Below are positions 3,115 through 5,781 of a stretch of DNA of 5,781 nucleotides, piece after piece. This DNA is from an uncultured Demequina sp. (GTDB taxonomy: Bacteria > Actinomycetota > Actinomycetes > Actinomycetales > Demequinaceae): positions 1-5,781 of the forward strand of contig CALALQ010000221.1 in the NCBI GenBank assembly GCA_937925595.1, read 5' to 3'. Each line of letters opens with the position of its first letter. Positions within the stretch are counted from its first letter, which is position 1. Below the pieces are notes generated by a model. It ran no database searches. It was not told the origin of the DNA and was given only the letters and a program-made list of their open reading frames with translations. Position numbers and translations under genes: made by a program.

Positions 3115-5781
3115 CGGGTGCGGCCATCGCGCTCGAAGCTGTCGCGTCCCGCTGCCGACTCGTCACCGTCTCGCTGACGAAGAGCCGCGACGCGGCCATT
3201 GATCCGAGCACTCAAAGAGGCCCGCGAAGCGTCCCTCGCGGAGGCCACGACGGCTTCTGGTGCTCCGTCGACCACCGGACGTTCCGGCGCCGGACTCGGT
3301 GGGCCGCTCTGCTCTCTCATCGCCTGGTCGACGCGTTTCACGCGGGCATACGCCTCCTCGAGCTGCGCGGCATGGACGAACGGGGCACCCAGCCGCGCCT
3401 CTGCCTGAACGACCGTCTCGCGGGCCTCGGCAACGCGACGCTCGCGATCCGTGATCGCGGACGGGATGCCGTCGACGCGGTTGGCGAGCTGCACCATGGT
3501 GCCGACGTTGTTGCGCAGCACCTCTGCAGGATCGACCGTGATACCCATCCCGGGTGCGTCCTCCAGGCTCAGCCGGAGCATCGTTTTTCCGCCCGTCGCT
3601 GCGGTGTACTGCCGCTCCGTGTGCGCGGTGATGACGTGCCCGCCGATCGTTCCGATGCGCTCGGGGGCGGGGATGGGGTTGGAGTACTGCAGGCCCCGTT
3701 GGTGCGCCCACGCGCCGAGAGCGTGCGCCGCCTCGGAGCGGCTGGTGTAGACCCGGTCGCGGATCTCGATGCGGAACGCATCTCCTGACACGTCCGTCGA
3801 CCGGGCGGCAGCTGCGCGCAGCTGCGCGACGACGTCCTCGCCGGTCGAGATCTCTTGCAGCGCCGCGGCGCGGCGGGCGCTGAGGGAGGACTGCGCGCGA
3901 TGGTGGGCCGTCTCCTGCCGGCGGAGTTTCTGCAGCGCCTGTTCGGCTTGCGCCTTCTCCAGGATGAGCGGGTTTCCGGATGCCAGGGCCTTCGCCTCCG
4001 ACGCGCTCATCGCGGATTCGCCGATGTCTTCGATCTCGCGGGAGTCCAGCCAGCCCCGCATGATCTGGTTGATGAACTTCGCTTTCCGCTCGACGGTTTG
4101 GTACGAGTAGGCGTCGAAGCTGCGCTCGACGACGTACCGGTAGATCGCCACCTCGTCGTTCTGGTTGCCTTGGCGGATGCCGCGGCCGTCGCGCTGCTCG
4201 AGGTCGCTGGGACGCCACGGGCAGTCGACGTGGTGCATGGCCGTGATGCGGTCCTGGACGTTCGTTCCCACGCCCATCTTCTCCGTCGACCCGATGAGCA
4301 CGGCGACGTGGCCGCTGCGGGCGCCCGCGAATAGCCGGCCCTTCTCCGCGTCGTTCTTCGCCTCGTGGATGAACCGGATCGAGCCCGCCGGCACGCCGCG
4401 CGCGGCGAGCTTCGCGCGCAGCTCGTCGTACGCGTTCCACCGCCCGGCGGCGGGGGTGCTCTGGTCGCAGAACACCATCTGCAGCCCGCCGGTGATCGGC
4501 GACGGTTCCTGGGTCGTACCGTCGATGAACACACGCTCGCGCTCTGCACGCCAGTGCGCAGCAATCTTCTCGGCGACGTAGTCGAGCTTGCCGAGCCCGT
4601 CGGGGCGGGATCCGGGGCGCACCAGACGCATGTCGAGGGCGGCGGCGCGACCGTCGCCGGAGATCTTCAGCATGTTGTCCTCGGTGGGCGACACCTGGCG
4701 GGCGCGCACCCGCTCCGCGCGCTCGGCGATCTCCGCGATGTACTCCTGCATCGCGGGAGACGGCGGGATGACGACGGTCGCGTGAGCGCGCTCACCGTCG
4801 CTGTCTCGCGCCGCGATCAGGGGGACCGGAAGGTTCAGGTCTTCCGCGGTTTTGACGTCCGCGAACACGTGCCACATGCGCAGCATCTCGGGCACGTTCT
4901 GGAACTTCGCGAAGCGGGTCTTCACACGGAAGTCGCCCGCGGGGCCCATCTCCAGCTCGGTGACCTGTTCACCGAACGTTGCCGCCCACCCATCGAAGGA
5001 CGTGATGCCGGCGGCCTCGAGCAGGTCCGGTCGGAGGTACCGCTGCATCACGTAGGCCTCGGTGACCGAGTTGGCAAGCGGGGTCGCCGTGGCGCCGGTG
5101 ACGACGCGTTCACCGTGCTTGCTGCGGAGGTACTCGAGCTTCATGTGCAGGTCGGTGGCCTTCTTCGACCCGACCTTCCCGGCGTCCTGGATATTGGAGA
5201 CGACGGTGAGGTTCTTGTACATGTGCATCTCGTCGACGACGACGTAATCGATGCCCGTGCTCTCGAACTCCAGCCCCGGATCGCGCGGGAGGTCGACCTT
5301 CGCGCGATAGTTCTGCTCGGCGCGAAGGATGGCCTTCTCGATCTGCTTGACCGATCGGGCATCCTCGCCCTGAGCCTGCTCGAGCGCGGTGCGCAGCTGC
5401 TCAGTCTGGGCCTGGATGTACTTGGCCTCGAACTGCGACGACAGGGGGATCGTCGTGAATGCGCTCTGCGTCATCAGCACGGCATCCCAGTCGTTCGCGG
5501 CCGCGCGCGCGACGAAACGGCGGCGCTTCTCGCCGGCGAGGTCAGAGGTGGATGCGGCGAGGATCCTCGCCTGCGGGTACATCTGCAGCCACTCGCGGGA
5601 GAACTGCTCGAGCATGTGGTTCGGCAGCACCACGACGGGCTTGTTCACCATGCCCATGCGTTTGAGCTCCATGGTGCCCATGACCATCTCGGCGGTCTTG
5701 CCCGCACCGACCTGATGGAACAACCCCACCGCGGGCTCAGCGATCATGCGCGCGACAGCTGCGCGCTGGTGCGGGCGCGGC
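3111..5781 (-). CDS. Large SF2/SNF2-type helicase, probable C-terminal part of a methylase-helicase protein, cut by window edge
   Basis: The frame is open to the right edge. The ATG at 5747 is not the true start, because the codons before it read PRPHQRAAVAR, a typical helicase lead-in. Numbering from that Met: Walker A at 12-18 (QVGAGKT), DEMH box at 172-175, motif III GATATP at 218-223, the second RecA-like domain from about 385, motif V around 487-500 (GSTEKMGVGTNVQDR), and motif VI at 518-526 (QRDGRGIRQ). All core ATPase motifs are present, so an active DNA translocase is expected. Residues about 590-650 and 765-815 look coiled-coil, and the last 65 residues look disordered. The motif wording resembles the helicase half of the very large N6-adenine methylase/helicase proteins (COG4646, DarB-like) on phages and conjugative elements. 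The methylase part would lie outside the window and is inferred. Its role may be protecting incoming DNA from restriction. The stop TAG shares CTAG with the nuclease stop. Confidence 0.9.
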   Translation of the reverse strand, partial: PRPHQRAAVARMIAEPAVGLFHQVGAGKTAEMVMGTMELKRMGMVNKPVVVLPNHMLEQFSREWLQMYPQARILAASTSDLAGEKRRRFVARAAANDWDAVLMTQSAFTTIPLSSQFEAKYIQAQTEQLRTALEQAQGEDARSVKQIEKAILRAEQNYRAKVDLPRDPGLEFESTGIDYVVVDEMHMYKNLTVVSNIQDAGKVGSKKATDLHMKLEYLRSKHGERVVTGATATPLANSVTEAYVMQRYLRPDLLEAAGITSFDGWAATFGEQVTELEMGPAGDFRVKTRFAKFQNVPEMLRMWHVFADVKTAEDLNLPVPLIAARDSDGERAHATVVIPPSPAMQEYIAEIAERAERVRARQVSPTEDNMLKISGDGRAAALDMRLVRPGSRPDGLGKLDYVAEKIAAHWRAERERVFIDGTTQEPSPITGGLQMVFCDQSTPAAGRWNAYDELRAKLAARGVPAGSIRFIHEAKNDAEKGRLFAGARSGHVAVLIGSTEKMGVGTNVQDRITAMHHVDCPWRPSDLEQRDGRGIRQGNQNDEVAIYRYVVERSFDAYSYQTVERKAKFINQIMRGWLDSREIEDIGESAMSASEAKALASGNPLILEKAQAEQALQKLRRQETAHHRAQSSLSARRAAALQEISTGEDVVAQLRAAAARSTDVSGDAFRIEIRDRVYTSRSEAAHALGAWAHQRGLQYSNPIPAPERIGTIGGHVITAHTERQYTAATGGKTMLRLSLEDAPGMGITVDPAEVLRNNVGTMVQLANRVDGIPSAITDRERRVAEARETVVQAEARLGAPFVHAAQLEEAYARVKRVDQAMREQSGPPSPAPERPVVDGAPEAVVASARDASRASLSARINGRVAALRQRDGDESAAGRDSFERDGRTR

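Noticed and set aside
2820..3788. 322-residue plus frame across the nuclease-helicase junction
   Set aside because: It runs through the end of the nuclease gene in another frame and antisense to the helicase. No motif was seen.
3808..3827. Tandem 10-base repeat GCAGCTGCGC x2
   Set aside because: It lies inside the helicase coding sequence (Ala/Arg-rich AQLRAAAA region) and is explained by codon bias in a low-complexity stretch. There are only two copies.
3163..4440. 425-residue minus frame inside the helicase region
   Set aside because: It is an alternate frame of the helicase gene with an Arg/Pro/Ala-rich low-complexity translation. The helicase frame carries the motifs.

Overview
The window looks like part of the mobilisation and accessory region of a plasmid or integrative element from a high-GC actinobacterium. 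A Microbacteriaceae-type host is a guess from the very GC-rich third codon positions, the arginine/alanine-rich and lysine-poor proteins, and the family mix. No replication, partition, integrase or type IV secretion gene is visible, so plasmid and integrated element cannot be told apart from this window.

Left part (1-1346, minus strand): a MobA/VirD2-type relaxase (331 N-terminal residues, running off the left edge) lies downstream of a small MobC-like relaxosome accessory gene. The two overlap by one base (TGATG). Upstream of mobC, 1347-1588 is a non-coding stretch packed with inverted repeats, locally AT-richer than its surroundings, with three copies of GCTACC. By position and structure it is the likely oriT and the divergent promoter region.

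Middle part (1589-3114, plus strand): first comes a 98-residue helical protein of unknown function, divergent from mobC. Next is a 138-base gap with a terminator-like hairpin and a separate long-armed inverted repeat. Then follow two translationally coupled genes (ATGA overlap): a 172-residue protein with about five membrane segments, and a 191-residue exported staphylococcal-nuclease-like protein with all catalytic residues.

Right part (3111-5781, minus strand): the C-terminal 889 or so residues of a large SF2/SNF2-type helicase protein run off the right edge. It resembles the helicase half of the giant methylase-helicase (DarB/COG4646-like) proteins common on conjugative elements and phages. 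Its stop codon shares a CTAG with the stop of the convergent nuclease gene.

Taken together, the relaxase, MobC and putative oriT form a DNA-processing module. The large helicase would fit protection or processing of transferred DNA. The membrane protein and exported nuclease form a less expected surface-associated pair whose role on such an element is open.
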